Origin: Dryas octopetala
Taxonomy: Eukaryota; Streptophyta; Magnoliopsida; Rosales; Rosaceae
Reading direction: 5' to 3'
DNA length: 64,000 bases
Assembly: GCA_963921425.1 (NCBI GenBank)
Contig: OY992836.1
Location: 16,571,614 to 16,635,613, forward strand
Below are positions 1 through 13,919 of this stretch, one piece after another (position 1 is the first letter of the stretch; every line of letters begins with the position of its first letter). The notes under the pieces are model-generated. The model saw nothing but the letters and a program-made list of their open reading frames with translations. It did not search any database and was not told the origin of the DNA. Both the position numbers and the translations under genes were made by a program.

Positions 1-341
1 ACTGAAACAAAAATATGTTCTACAGTATCAGATGACAGTTTGAAAAGAGAAATAAAATTATGAACTCCATATACATATCAAATTAAGAAGAGTATGCCAT
101 ATATACACACCATCCAGACTGTACAACTTATATCCCCCCTAACCCAATGACAATCTTCTCATCCATCCAGAGTACAATGAGAAAACGAGATCATCAAGAC
201 CCAAAAAAGAATAACAGTATGCTTGCTACGATGTAATCCGCCTTGACAAAGCCCTAGTTTACATTCCAAAAATTCTGCCTACAAACTTGCAATACCTGTA
301 TTGTCAATAAAAAGTTTCACCACCCTAGTGCAAGAGATACA

Positions 342-3300
342 TCACATGGAATGGCGGCCATCTCCTCTATCTCTCGCTGGTCGCTCTTCTTGAATTTCTT
401 CCAAATCCTCTTCATCTCCTCTCTTGCCCGCTTGTTCTTTCCAATATGCAACCAACTTCTTCAATCGCATGACTTCTTTTGAGGAAACATTCTTGCTTGG
501 ATCATTCACAATTGCCCGAACTCTTGATGCATACCTGAGAATAAAAGAGTGAATTATTTCCCAACAGAAATTTCAGACATTAACCAAGAGCTTAATTAAA
601 GCCTCAGAAAATAAGTACAATGGTCCTAGAACATACATTAGAGAATTGTATGTCTCATCCAAGTTTGATTCAGCAGGGGAAACATTCACAAACATGAGTG
701 TTTTGGCGTTACCACCAATCGAGTCACTCATTAGCATCGTTAATTTATGGTTCCTGTAGGGTATGTGCTGACCACCGGAAGATAAAGCACTAATAACATC
801 GCCGAGTGCTGAGAGTGACTTATTGATGCTTTGAGCTTCTTTAAGTTGACTGCCTGCAGAGCCTGACTTCTTCACTCTTTCCGAGCCAGCAAGATCCACA
901 AAACTTAGCTACACAATTATAAACAGGAAAAACATTAATGAACATAATTCAAAATCAAACACTCAGCCGGGCCTTAAGTTTACATTCTACTTCGATACAA
1001 GTAAACATAAGAGTCATTTATTAAAAACTTATTAATATACCTTTCCTCTTGCAACAGATTGAGTTTGAAGGTTAGTGCTTTCAATAACAACTGAAACTAT
1101 GAGGTGAGATCGTGAACTTTCTTCATTCATTTGAGTTCCAGATGTATGTCGTTGTTCAGATCCTCTTTGAATGATGCTTTTCAGTTCCTCACATGTTGAA
1201 ATTGACAGCACCGTTATATTTTCAACAGATACCATACCCTAACATCACAAATCAACTATTGAGCGTCCTCAAAGAATGTGATATTGATAAAACAATTAGG
1301 CCAAATTCCCAAAATATAAGATTGATATAAAGTTTACAATAAAAATAGAGGATCAAATGTACATACTCCTTAGTCTCATCAACAAAACATTATAGACCTG
1401 TGAAAAAAATGTTTACCTTTGAATCTTTCTTGATTTCCAATTTCAAGCGCTTTGCATTTTTGGGTAACAGAAGGTCTACAAGTGTATCTTGATACAACTC
1501 CACCATATATGCCTGCATAGATATATTGATCAATGTCAAGACTTGATGACAACAATATCAAGACTTGAGTGGTAACAACTGTTCATTATATAGAATTGAA
1601 AACATATACCTTTAATGAAAATGAGAATTTGTTGCTGTCTCGCTTCAATATCTTAAAAAGTTCTGCAGTAGCCCGTGGAGTAAGTCCAGGATTAGTTTCT
1701 GAGCCATAAATTGTATACGTCTTTCCAGAACCAGTTTGCCCATACGCAAATATGCACACATTATATCCATCTACCGCAGATTGTACCAAATACTGCAGCA
1801 CAGTAAACAGTTGACACATTAAGAACAAAGCATAACATTTAAAATCTAAGATCTCCTTTGCTGATAAATCAGTTGGAAAGAAACTTGCCCTTGTATCTTC
1901 AAACACTTCTTCTTGGGTGGCACTACCACCAAATACACAGTCGTATGTATGTTGTTTTAGTTTATCATCTTTCCACGGATGTTCAACTGTAAACTCATCA
2001 ACACTTGTAAGTGTACCTCTTTGTTTTTCAGCAATCTCTTTTTCATTCAGAGGTCTTAATCGACAAAAAACTCTGATCTTTCCTTTCATATCTGAAACGT
2101 ATACGACCAAACTTTATTTGTCAGTGATTGAAAAGATAAGAAAAAAACTCACTCAAATATTAAAAAGATTTCAAGGAAATGCCAACCTTCTATGATATTA
2201 AAATATCGCTTCCGTAAAAGTTGTTCCTCCTTGTAAAGCACTTCCAACTCAGCTAGTTGAGCCCCTTGCATCCTCAAGATGGCAGCAGTTTGCTCATTCT
2301 TTCTATCGATGTCCTAGAATCAAACAGAAATTCATTGGCAAAATGTTCTCAATTTTGAGAAACTTATACATAAAACACATCCAAGAAACAGAAGAAAAAT
2401 CTTAAAAATAAGGAATCCAGTTCAAGGTCACTACCTCTTTCATTTCTCTCAATTCCTCTAATTCCTTTAAGTTATTTTGTAATGCAGCAATCTCAGAGTT
2501 CCTGATGGAAATAGTTGACAGAACAGCAGCTACTTCTTGATTAACTACTTCAAGCTTTTTTTCAAGTTCGAACACTCGAAGCTTTAATGCCTTGCGTTCT
2601 TGCTCAAAATTTTTCTCAAGAAAATCAACCTGCACTTTAACACTCAATATGGATACTGGTCTCTCTATTGTGTACCAAAAGCATAGTAAATAGAAACTTA
2701 AAATGAAAGAAAAAAATCCCAACACCAAATTCAGATGTCAAGACCTCATCAGCTTTAATCTTTTCAAGCCCATATATCCTTTGCTCTAATTTTGATTTTT
2801 CATCCACTAGTCTCCTTATAGTTTCTTCTGTTGCTTGCAACTCTTCATTACGAACCTTTAACTCATCTTCGAGCTGGTGTAACACCTACAAAAGATATCA
2901 TTCCACAATTGAAAGTGAGTTATCTACCATTTCAAAGAACCAGCCTTACTAAATTGGTAGCATAATATAAATTTACCTGGTTGTTTGCACCAACAGGATC
3001 TCTGTTGTTATTTTTTTCCACTACTTGATTACTCAACTTTGCCAACCTCACTTCCAAGCCTTTCTTCTCTAAGAGTGCATCCTGTTAAATTTAAAAATCA
3101 ATTAGAATAAACTAAAGAAAAATTTAGAACAAAGAATGATCCTAGAAAATTAATAACACTAACCTTAAGTTCCTTATCTTTTTCATCACACAACAATCTA
3201 AGTTTATCACGCTCGCATGTAACATCTGCCAAGTTTTGCGCCTCAGATGCCAAAGATATCTTCAAACTTTCCAAATCCCTCTGCATTTTTGCTTCTTGAT

Positions 3301-6300
3301 TTTGCTTTTCACGCAATTCTTCCAGCAACTGAATTAACATAGTAATTAGTTTGAAACTCAATTCCTTAAGAGTAATACATGAAACTGTTTATCAAATCAT
3401 ATCCCTTTATTCAGAGGGACCAAGTTGGTCATGTAGAAGCACATACCTAAGGACTTGATGACTACCTTTTCAGCAAGCAATCATGGTAAAACTGTTACTT
3501 TCAATAAACTACATGATGACAAAGTACCATTCCAGTGTGTTGTTCATCATGCATATTCAACAAAAGAACTAAAGGTTTATAAAATTCAACCCCTTAACTT
3601 CAGAAGGACCATGATGTATGATAATGCAAGATGTTATCATTGTTTTATTCAACCTTGTCATTACAGTAATCAAGAGTTTATACATTAAAATCGTCTTTTC
3701 TTACTTGATCAGCATTCCTCTGAGATTCTTCAACAGCTTTTGACAAATCCTGTACACGTTTTTCATACGATTCATCGGAGGGCTTAAAATTGTTAGAAAG
3801 ATCTCCATTCGTTGCACCACTAGCCACAGACCGAGCTTTAGAGTAGCGCCGCAACATGACATCATTTATATGTGTTTGTAGAGCAACACAAATTTCTTCA
3901 CCCTGCATGGAACAGAGAAATGCAACTAAGTAGAAATAAAAGGAAACAAAAAACACTACAACTGAAGAGGCCTAAAAACTCCAAAAAAGATCATCAACAA
4001 ATTGCTAATTTAGAGAGGTGCCAAAACCTGCTTAGTTTCAAATTGGAATATGTGAAGAACACCTGCAACTCTCATCTTGAAGAAAACAGCAGTATTGCTG
4101 CTACCAAATTGCATTATGTCTCTTAGCTCAGCTGAATGTAAATATTCCTTTGGAACTGGACGGAAAAAATGAACCTGTGGAATGTAATATCATAAAGTAA
4201 GTATAACATCATAACAGCGTACAATATATGTATATAATTATTCATATTAAACTCACCCCTCTCCTGTTGATGCCCAAAATAATCCGCCCTGGAAGAAGTC
4301 CAATGGGATCATCAATCTTGCGAACACTGAAGAAGACTGAATTCCCGTAAGGAAGTGTTCTCAGTATTCGCAAAAATTGTTGTCTTGCATCATCTTTTGT
4401 CAAATTTTCCTACCATAATACAGAAGTCTTATATTAAAAAGAAATTTTCATCAATGAATAGTTGCTGTAAGCTGAAACAGTATATCTACAAGTGATAAGT
4501 GGAAGATGGATGATTGAGGACAGATGTGCAAGGAGTGACAGACAACCAAATAGGGAGATGAATACAAAATAGAGTCAAACTCAATGCAAAACAGCAGATG
4601 CCAAAGTTAATAAACAAAAAAATGTTCAGATTTGTAGATTTTTTTAAACTGTAAGAATTTGTACAACTATTTTTCATGTACTAATTCCAAATGCTTCATG
4701 CTAAATACTAACAACAATAAATTATAGCAGAATAAAAAGAGAAAAATAACACTAATGAACTAACATACTAGCTTCTGTTGGAGAATTTAATCATCTATTC
4801 ACAATGAATGTCAAAAGTTTAATTTTTACCATTGAATCGTAACGAGAAAGAATATCCAACTCCCACTCTCTTTTTGCTCGTGTGATTGCGATTTGTCTAG
4901 GTAGGAAGCGTTCCAAAAGCGAATTCCAGTCACTGAAAATATTAACCTCAACAAGTTGATACCAGGATATAAAAAAAATTTGGGGTGCAAAGTCCAATAG
5001 AAAGGTAGAAAGACCTCTATGTTTGCAAATGCTATTATATAAAAAAGGAAGTGAAAACTAAAACAAATGAAGAACAGAAAGGTAGCAAAAATACTGACGT
5101 GCATGATTCCGGGGTACCAACAAATCCAATGTCAACCAAGATTTGCAATGCAGAAAGCTGTGCAGCATCATCTCTTCCAACAGGATAATTGCCCAGTATA
5201 TAATCATGTTGCAACTGTAATAATATAACCAAATTTTAGAAGTAAAATATTAACATAGGAATTATTTTGTTCACACATTCAACTTTGACAGTTCTTGAAA
5301 GCAACATTTGCCTTGGTTCAAAAAAAAAAAAAAAAATCAAGTTAACACAACTGCTCTAGTTCTTATTTATGAGCATCACTAAATCAATAAAACAATGGAT
5401 CAAGCAACTCAACAATACTCCTATTGAAATTAAATTACGCACTTGAACGTAGGACAACTGCACAAACATTGGATCTGCTACAGCTTCATCTGACTCCCGA
5501 AATAGTTTCTTTTTAAATGTCAGCTTGCAATGCAAAATTTCTCCTTTACTCCGATCCTTTGCTGCCTTGAATTCTGCCAACAGATCCCCTATGTATTTGT
5601 TGTCATCTAACCCAATATACTCCTCTGTGTGACAAGAACATGCACTTAGATAAAAAGCTCATTGAGCCCTAATACAGGAAACCATCCAGAAGGAAATAAA
5701 AGAAATACCATTTCCAGGATCAGGTGACTTTGAGCCAGTTACAACTTTACGGCATTCAAACAGACTAAAGCTAGAAAATGTTGACAGTTTAATTATCCCT
5801 GCAAGTTCCTAAAACAGGCATGGATTAAAACTATTAAGAACTTAATAAAGAAGACAATAGTCCATCCATTGAATGTGGAAGAACAAGAATGGAGAAATTT
5901 TCAATCAATAAAATTCATGTTGGAGTCTAGAACAATCCTATACAGTAGTAACAGTACTTAAAGTTGATAATGCTTAAAAGTACCTCAACAGCATCAGCCA
6001 CTGTTGTCGCCATGTCATATGTGATTTCTTCAAAAGTTTCGTCCAAGAAAAACACTATAGTTGTAAGCTTTCGACCAGTTAAAAGTGCTTCAATCTCCTC
6101 GCGGCCTGGTATTGTATGCCTATGACCAGCCTTAACGGAACGCTTCAAAGCATTTAGCGTATTTAATGCTAGGACTCGAACCTCAGAGTCAATCACTCCA
6201 TGTGCTACATTATGGACATACTCAGACAGATATCCACCAATGTCCTTGCTAGGAGGCATGGAGGATGCACACAAATACATCAATTCCCATGCTTTGATCA

Positions 6301-7642
6301 AGTATTGCCTGTTATATCAAAATCAATTAAGACAGCACGTCAAGCATAGAAATGACAGTAGTTTTAGCACTGTCATTTACATGCCCAAATAATACTAATA
6401 ATAAAAACTAAACAATATGAATGGAAAGGCAAAAAGATGCATACTTATCAGGATTATTTCTTGTTTGCTTTGAAATCTGAGCAAAAAGTTCATCTCGAAG
6501 CTCTGTTCGCTTCAATGTTTGCTTATACAATTTTCCAACAAGCTCAATCCGTTCATCTAAGCTTGGCGGGGTAACTCGATCAGATGAATCAACTCCCATG
6601 TACTTCAGAATGATCTGGAACATTTTTGTTGCCCGGCTGACCAGGTCACTGTTGATTTTAAGTAATGATGTAGGTATAGGATCCTGTAAAAGAATGTAAT
6701 TTAGCTCTTCATGCATTTTAATAGATAACAGTGTTATGAAGCATAGCATGTAAGTACCTTTTGGAAGCACAGCATATCCTCAAACGTGAATTTTTCTCGA
6801 GGTTGAGGACCAATGGATTTTTTAGAAAAGAACCCGCGTTTTCCAGCAGACTGAATCTGTTTCTGCATCAACCTCAGAAATCCCTCTACCTATAAAAAAA
6901 AAGTGAAAAAAAATAACATAATGATGTTAACAATTACTGGCCCAAAACAATAAAAATAAATATTTTATATATTTGAGTAATTTGATTCAGTGGAGTGAAA
7001 AATCCAAAGGAGAATGAACTTAGAAGTGTATGTGTGTGTGCATAATAGCATATCAGATTAATTGTTAGAAAATGTATGTTCCTACCTGAAATCTATCAAT
7101 CAAGGGTATGGCACCAGCAAGTTCTGCTGGGATGGCCATTGATAGGGTCCTTGGTGTACTGCAAGTAACGAATAGAAAGAACGCTGACAACATCATAACA
7201 GGTTAACTGCAAACCAATTATAAGTTCTGCTAACCAGCATGTCTAACAAGCAATCATGGTAATAATACTATTATGAAAAGGCATTAATACCCATCTCATA
7301 CAACAATCTTACACTATCAATAATGTCATGTCTCACTCAAATTTAATCCACAATCTGATAGAACCCTTTTAAAGATCCTCCAAATAAAACAGGTATAAAG
7401 AATTCCTAGACAGAATAATGAAAGCATTTAAAACAAAATTTGAAGCATTTTGACATGGGTAAGAAGAATATGCAAGCAACTTACGGTGGTGCCAAGCTGG
7501 AGCTATCACTGTCATAATCATCCCCATTTGTAAAGGAAGAAGAGTTGTTTAGAGGAGTATCCTCATTGCCATTGCTAGAGCTAAAAGAAGACCTACTCGT
7601 TCTTACACTTTGAGCCATTGGTGTGTGCAGATCAATTGTCAT
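342..7642 (-). CDS. KCBP: Kinesin-like calmodulin-binding protein (MyTH4-FERM-kinesin-14, ZWICHEL type)
   Basis: Minus-end-directed microtubule motor that binds microtubules and Ca2+/calmodulin; in Arabidopsis it controls trichome branching and the cortical cytoskeleton. Reading 5' to 3' on the minus strand: an N-terminal Ser-rich tail begins at the ATG at 7640-7642. A MyTH4 domain lies at about 6770-5930 and a FERM domain at about 5800-4150. Coiled coils lie at about 3950-2200. The C-terminal motor (about 2100-540) has the P-loop GQTGSGKT at about 1719-1742, switch I NEESSRSH near 1110-1135 and switch II DLAGSE near 880-897. The end (about 535-345) carries the calmodulin-binding helix [20 protein letters not shown] and an acidic regulatory tail ending GDGRHSM, stop at 342-344. 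All domains of the family are present in order, over many exons. A non-coding 5' exon near 8172-8270, with donor GTAAATG, suggests an intron in the 5' UTR. I assign this family with high confidence; exact inner exon borders were not all checked. Confidence 0.96.
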
Positions 7643-8290
7643 TTCACTACAACCCAGGAAAGAGTTTCAATTCACAGGAACAGTTTTAGCTCCCTTTTCA
7701 GCTCCCCGATCATGTACCCATGTGTGAGATTATGCTGCTTAAGATAAACAACATTCCATTTCTACCTAGTAACAATAAGAAAACAAAAACAAAACAGCCA
7801 TGTGAAGACATTATTCATAAGAAACGTTTGCAATCAAAAAACAACCTTTTCATCTTAACGATATCCTGAAAACAACAAAAGCAGAAAATAAAACGAAATA
7901 AAGCCTATATCTTTATTGTGGTAACGCAGCGTTTGAGTCACAGAGAGATTCACCAATCCATTACTGATCAAACCCAAATAAGAAAACGAAAAGGAAAAAG
8001 AAAAATATCAATGTTGGTGAAAAAAAGCCTGCCTTTGGGCCTTTTGGGTTTGGTTTTGAAGAGATAATACGTGTAGATCGAGAGAGAAGACACAAAATAA
8101 ACCAAAAACAATCAAATGTAATGTGACATTCATAGATAGATGAAACAGCGGAGGGTCTCAGAAACATTTACCTTTGCAGGCCACAACGAAAATGAACGGA
8201 GAGAGATCTGAGCTAAAAAAAAAAAAAACTCAGTCACCAGAGTGTCCTCTGAAAGCAGAGAGAATCACGGGACTATTATAAATGACAAAG
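7643..8290 (-). promoter_or_regulatory. KCBP 5' UTR with intron and core promoter
   Basis: On the minus strand a TATA-like TTATAAT lies near 8276-8282. It is followed by a CT-rich leader (CAGATCTCTCTCCG) ending in GCAAAG, and by a good donor GTAAATG at about 8165-8171. This looks like a non-coding first exon of about 100 nt, with the ATG exon spliced on later (possible acceptors near 7647 or 7767). The transcription start is inferred, not seen. Confidence 0.5.
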
Positions 8291-10645
8291 GTCATTTTGG
8301 GAATTTTCAGTCCTCGTTTATTTTTTTAAAGTTTTCCCCATTTATTTTTGTCTTTGTGTGTGACTTTATGTGTTTTTCAATCTTTCAAGTTTTTGTAGTA
8401 TGAAATTTCAGAATTAGCCCCTCCCTCCCCATCTGTTGGCACTTGGCAGTGTAAAGTTTTTAATTTTTTTTATTTATTTTTCCAAGAAGGTCAAAATCTA
8501 ACATCATGTGTGTATTATTTGAAGAAGGACAATGGTGTCATTTGGCAATGCCCTGGGCGGGAGATACCAAACTTTGGGCCTTCCAGCCACAGGGCGCTGC
8601 CCGCTGCCGCCAAGGTTGTCCCAGAAAGAGGTTTGTTCTTCGCACCTTCCATGGGACCATCCAATCCAACTTTATCTTTCCAACTACGGAAGCCAACAAT
8701 ACCACTTTACTTTTCAGTTTTACATACTTTCACCAAAAAAATATATATATTTTTTTTAATAACAATAATGTTCTATATATTTAACATATTACATTATATT
8801 TTGTATTTTACATTAAAATAAGATTTTATATGACAGATAATCTTATAATATAACAAGTTAAACTATTCAATAAGGAAACATTTTCCTTTTCATCATGTTG
8901 TCAATTAGTATGTTGATATATAAATCGATCAAGATTAACACTTAACCATAACATGTTAGATTGAATAAGAAAATAGTAATGCTAATTATTCCACATTTTT
9001 TTCTCATATTTATATCTCATCTGATGTGTCATTACTTTACTTGAGGGTATTTCCCTTTTCTTTTTTAAGTTTTATTTTTTAATTTTTAGTAATATTGCTT
9101 TTTTAAGAAAAAATACCTTCGGAGTTTGACATGTTGTATACGTATTATCACATTAAATTAAAATTCATCTACCAATTTAAAAGTTTGCCCTGACAATTGT
9201 TTTGCTATGTCAATGATACAACTATACAAGTATCCATGTCTTAGAAGGTAAGGAATTTCCCAAGTGCCATGTCAATACATGTGGAGTGGAGCCTGCACCA
9301 TATGCAGTTATTAACTTATATTTTGCAGATATTATCAAAAGGGTAGAAGTTGCATCAAATGCAGTTATTAACTTATTTTCAAACAAGGAAAATTGGGTAC
9401 ATGTCCCTATTTTATATAGACATATAGACGCAATGTGGTTTGCTTTATATAAATGCATAGTGTTTGCTTGGAAACAGCAAAAATATGCTATGACTGCTCA
9501 AGTAGTGCAGGCCATGCCGGCTTAAGCCAATCATGTAGAAGAGTTCAAGGGCCGATATATATCATATATGGTTTTAATACAACTCACGAGGATTACAACT
9601 TATTGACTTCGTAATAGGGATCACTCAGTCCTATTGTGATGCCTGTCTTTATTGCTTTTTGGTATTTCCATATAAAAATTTGAAGGCCAGCAATGGACAA
9701 TTAAACCAGAAAGATAGTAGAATAAGTCAATGAGTTTGCATTGCATTAAAGGCAATCATGAGAAAGTTGAGGAGCACTGAGTGTCTGAAATGGGGCTAAT
9801 AAGAACAAAAGCGTAAAAGCAACCAACTGCACTGCACCAAACAATTTATAGCAGCAGGTGAGGCCCTTTTCTACTTTTTAGACAGCAAAGCAGATACAGT
9901 TTCCATCAAGGCAGCAATTTACTCCTACAAAAATGATGGGAACTTTTAATTTAAGCAAGCAATGATCATTACCCCTTAGAAGTTAGAACCCACCTAAACT
10001 CTGCAACATTGGATAAAAATCCAACTGTTAAAACATGCAAGTGAATGACATGTTTCTTATTAATCATTAGATTTCAGTCATTAACTTTAGAATGTGATAA
10101 TGTGTATGCATATATGTACACACACACGCCTCTTCAACATTGCTCAATGATTGCAGACCTATCTTTTCAACTCCAATGGTGCAGTTGTGATTTAGAAAGT
10201 GCAACACTACATCAAAAAAAGAATGAAGAAAGTGCAATACTGAACTTGTAGCATCCAAATTCCAACAAACAAAATTCTCTACCATTAATTCCAAATTCTA
10301 GCATTAAAGACATGGTAAAAAGATGAGAATTGTGAGTACATTCGAATCCTTTGGTGACTAACATTTAACTTATTATGGTACAGTGTGATTCTCTCCACTG
10401 GACAAGAATGCAAATGAATTACACAGAAGAATACAAGTCTTATAAATAAACAAAAAATCTCGATTCAACTGCATCTCTGTAATGCCATGGAGCGAAACCG
10501 AAAGGTTGCACGTTCCTTAAACAGAAATGGAACTAGGAACTGATCGAACACTCAAGCAAAGAGATGATGCTCCTCATCTACCAGTATATCTTAAGATGGT
10601 CAAAATACATTTTTCCTGCTGTCCGACATACTTCATAACTTAAAA
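8291..10645. other. Intergenic, between KCBP promoter and tafazzin 3' end
   Basis: Mostly AT-rich DNA. A GC-richer island at about 8530-8700 reads open in several frames but matches nothing I know. At about 9300-9385 the phrase GCAGTTATTAACTTAT occurs twice about 60 bp apart, a short imperfect direct repeat. The part just above 10645 is probably 3' flank of the minus-strand acyltransferase gene. No gene seen. Confidence 0.6.
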
Positions 10646-12822
10646 CTAGCAAATATTTTGATCTTTTGACTTTGAAAAACTTCTGCCAAAAGCTCGTAAC
10701 CTCTCCATGACTGTTTGAATTTGCTCTGAAATTGCAGTGTACAGACATCTTTGCGCTGCCTCATCCAAATCACCAGGGCAAGTACTTGGCCATCCTAAAG
10801 TAGAATGTGACAGATTACGAGACATAGAGGTTGCCATATGCCTCATTTTGGGAACGTCAAACTCCATTGGCTCGCCAACAATTATATTAATGTTCTTATT
10901 ACATAATGGAAAAAGAGGCCTTTTACCACGGGAAAAATTCTCAGGCATCACCTGGAAATTTAAACAGTAGCAAATGTAAAATGAGAAAAGTTGAACAAAT
11001 GGGCCCATCTATCATCACATTCTCATAAATTTAAACAAGAAAATCAGAAAACTTGAATACAATTATTAAATAGCACAGATGAAGTTAATGATGCCAGCAC
11101 ATGCACTAGATTTACTGGTGCTCCCTTTGATGACCTCAACAAATGTTGTAGAAACCTTAAACCCAGTAGTTCAAAGTTTACGACATATTGTATACATAAC
11201 TGTGACATTTTAAACTGCCACATCACTAAGGTTCAGTGCTTTTTGACCCACAGGGAAATTTCCAAAAAATGCAATGCCAACAATTGTTAAGGCTGCTATA
11301 GGTGTAACAATCATTCCCAGAACTAGACAACAAGCCAATTGGAGGTCAGATCACATTGTTATGGCTCAAGTGCTCAGTCAAATGATCAGAACCTGACCAT
11401 ATATGACAAAGAGTATGTTGAATACAGAGAGACATGAGTTTATTATTATATCATAAGAAGATAAAAAACAAGGAGACGGAAGTCAGAAATCAAGTGTTAA
11501 ATGGATCCAAGATACCCAGGTTTATGTCATACTTTTCCCAGAGTACCAAAAATCATTAAAATTAGTATGATGAGCTTGCTCATATCAGACAACTTGTGAT
11601 TCTGTTCTACAGAATGCATAGTTTGGAAAATATGTCACCATTTTCTGGTTTTGGAAGAGTGAAAGGGGGGCCGGGAAGTTGCCATCTTGGGCAGTTCCCC
11701 AACATTAATAAAAATGCACTAAAAACCTTAAAAGAAATACATGGGATTGATCAAAACAAATGGTCACATAAAGGGGAAAAGACTAAGAAAAAATCACCTC
11801 TTGAAACCCATGATGAACAATTGGCAAAACTATTGGGGTTACAGGAGCACGAGCAATGAGACTCGCAGTCCCCCATTTCAATCGCCTTATAGGTGCATCT
11901 TCCTGGGACACTTTTCCTTCTGGAAACGTATGCAACTGCCCATCAGAAAGTCAAAAGTTTGAATTTGAACAACTAAGAGGATGCAACTAAGAGGATTTGC
12001 ATCAATAGAAAAGAACTATACCTTACAGCACAGCAAACTTTCCAAAATACTTATTTGATAAGGTAACATCCCAATTTACAAACTACAAATGACTCAGTGA
12101 AGAACCCATTAACTGAGGAATTTCAAACTTCATAAAATCTCAAGCGAGTGAGCTATGCAATATCTCATTGTGCAAGTAAAAGCAGACCAATATGCCATCA
12201 AATTAGCACATTCACACTCAATAACATTAAGACTGAACATTTAGCAGATACTAAAAACAACTAGCAATGTGAAGTAATGAAGTGATTACCCATTGCCCTT
12301 CACTTAATCTCTCAAGAGCTTCATTCATATGTTCCTGATAAATCCCACCACCCCTTGTAATGGGTATGCACTTCCCTGTACAAATGACCATATTACAAAC
12401 AAATCCCATCACGCACATACAAAAATACTGTAATGGGAACCAAAAAAAACAAAAAAGTTTCGACCTTTTCACGTACCAAGTCTGAAGAAGTAAGACAGAG
12501 TTGTGTTCTTGAAGCAGATGTCTTGGGCAGCCAAAACCCACCGAACCAAATTGGTGTCGGTGATAGGTAAGCCCTTGAATCCCCACAAGAGAGGGTCATC
12601 TAATGTGGACATGTGATTGCTAACAGTGATTAGGGGCACGCCGGGAGGCCGAGACCGGACGAGACGGAGGAGCGTATCGGCGTTGTGAACAGTGGTGGAG
12701 TTGAGGAAGGAGACCACGGCCTTTGCGAAGCCTCCCACCGCCATTATCACCATCTTCCTCGGAATGCCGCCCATGTGATTCGCACGTGCCGCCCATTCCA
12801 GTATTCTTTGTCCTCCTCCCAT
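10646..12822 (-). CDS. Tafazzin-like phospholipid acyltransferase (PlsC/LPLAT family)
   Basis: Membrane-associated acyltransferase that moves acyl groups to lysophospholipids; the Arabidopsis homologue (AT1G78690, from memory) acylates phosphatidylethanolamine or lysoglycerophospholipids. Four exons. Exon 1 starts MGGGQRILEWAARANHMGG (ATG at 12820-12822) and holds the catalytic NHMSTLDD block (NHxxxD type, near 12600). Exon 2 (about 12367-12290) carries the GGGIYQEHM block. Exon 3 (about 11927-11805) carries FPEGKVSQ, the typical third motif, and PVTPIVLPIVHHGF. Exon 4 starts VMPENFSRGKRPLFP and ends at the TAG at 10646-10648. Phases agree at all three joins, giving about 290 residues, close to the usual length. 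Its ATG lies about 1.1 kb from the divergently transcribed FAX2-type gene. No broken motif seen. Confidence 0.93.
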
Positions 12823-12866
12823 GCTTCTTCAGCTGTATCTCAATCCGAACGATTTGGGTTTCATCT

Positions 12867-12880
12867 ATACGACGTCGTAT
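12867..12880. promoter_or_regulatory. Perfect 14-bp palindrome with ACGT core (ATACGACGTCGTAT)
   Basis: A perfect inverted repeat centred on GACGTC, 45 bp upstream of the acyltransferase ATG. ACGT-core palindromes are classic plant bZIP targets. Its place in a proximal promoter or 5' UTR fits a regulatory role, but this is inference. Confidence 0.4.
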
Positions 12881-13089
12881 GGATAGGCGCGCGGTCGACG
12901 ACACCACATAAACAATGGGCGGAAAGGCGAAGACGGGTTCCGCCTCCGACTGGAAGTATAGCTCTCAACTGGAAAGTCTGGAATAGTGAGAAGCTCTTCA
13001 TGGGCCTGGCGGGCTGTCCAACTCGATTGATTGGGCTTGGACACCTATTCTTGGGCTCGATAGATAGTCATAGAAGGCGCATGCAAGGT

Positions 13090-13330
13090 ACGATCCAAGC
13101 TGACATGAACACAGTATGGGCACGACACGTTTAAAAGCAGACACGGCATGAGCACAAACCGAGTTGGGCCGAAACGAACACGATATGAGTAAATGGGTCG
13201 AGCCGAGTCAAAACTTTTAATCCATTATGACACGAGTACAAAAATGACTCGACCTAGACGCGACCATTTTATCATTATTTTTTCCTTTAAAAAAGTAAAA
13301 AATAATCTATAGGCCCTGCCCATTTAATGA
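13090..13330. repeat. Degenerate transposon-derived repeat (hAT-like, uncertain)
   Basis: The run of CACGACACG / GGCATGAGCACAAACCGAGTTGGGCC phrases resembles internal sequence of short non-autonomous plant transposons that I remember as hAT-type. I cannot find clear terminal repeats or a target duplication here, so the family is a guess. Confidence 0.3.
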
Positions 13331-13919
13331 ACAGTATGAGTATGATTAGGTCATAGATTGTAGACTATATCAAGTTTAGGTCTTAATTATATGGGTTGAC
13401 ACAAAAATAATATATATCATATGATTATTAAAAAAAAATCAAATTAGAGAGAACATAATATGACATTATGATGTAGAAGTAGAAGTGTAGAACTCGTCCT
13501 CTAATCTCATTGTATTTACTATTTAGGTTCAAAATCATAATGTAGAGACTTATTTCAAGCGGTAGAACTGTGTAAAAGTAACATATCAACTCTTATATTA
13601 TATTAAGTAAGATTATCTTAATTTGTGTCTCAAATATTATTCTATCATATATTAGCTAATAATATTATGTTATATATGTTGTTTCACTTGTTTGGTAAGA
13701 AAATGTTTTAGATTCTTTTTGAGTTTTTTCTGCTTTCCAACTTCTCACGTGGAGACTGTGGAGTAGTTGCCATGATTTATGGTCAATTAAGTTACTAAAC
13801 TCGGAACCCGGCTAAAAAAAAAGTAACTAAACTCGGAATAAATAAACCGAACGCCAAACCACGAAGAAGCGAGAAGCAACAAGTCTCGTGTAAAACTAAA
13901 ACTCACTGACATCACACAC

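Larger units (their letters stand above)
12823..13919. other. Divergent intergenic region between acyltransferase and FAX2 genes
   Basis: Holds both promoters. The part at about 13090-13330 has repeated GC-richer phrases such as GGCACGACACG, GACACGGCATGAGCAC and GGGTCGAGCCGAGTC, set in AT-rich DNA (see separate repeat entry). Near the FAX2 end, GTTACTAAACTCGGAA and GTAACTAAACTCGGAA (about 13790 and 13821) form a short direct repeat. No TATA box is obvious for FAX2. Confidence 0.6.

Noticed and set aside
8506-8821. Three overlapping plus-strand open frames in a GC-richer island
   Set aside because: Several frames are open at once because of base composition; no protein family recognised and no splice structure.
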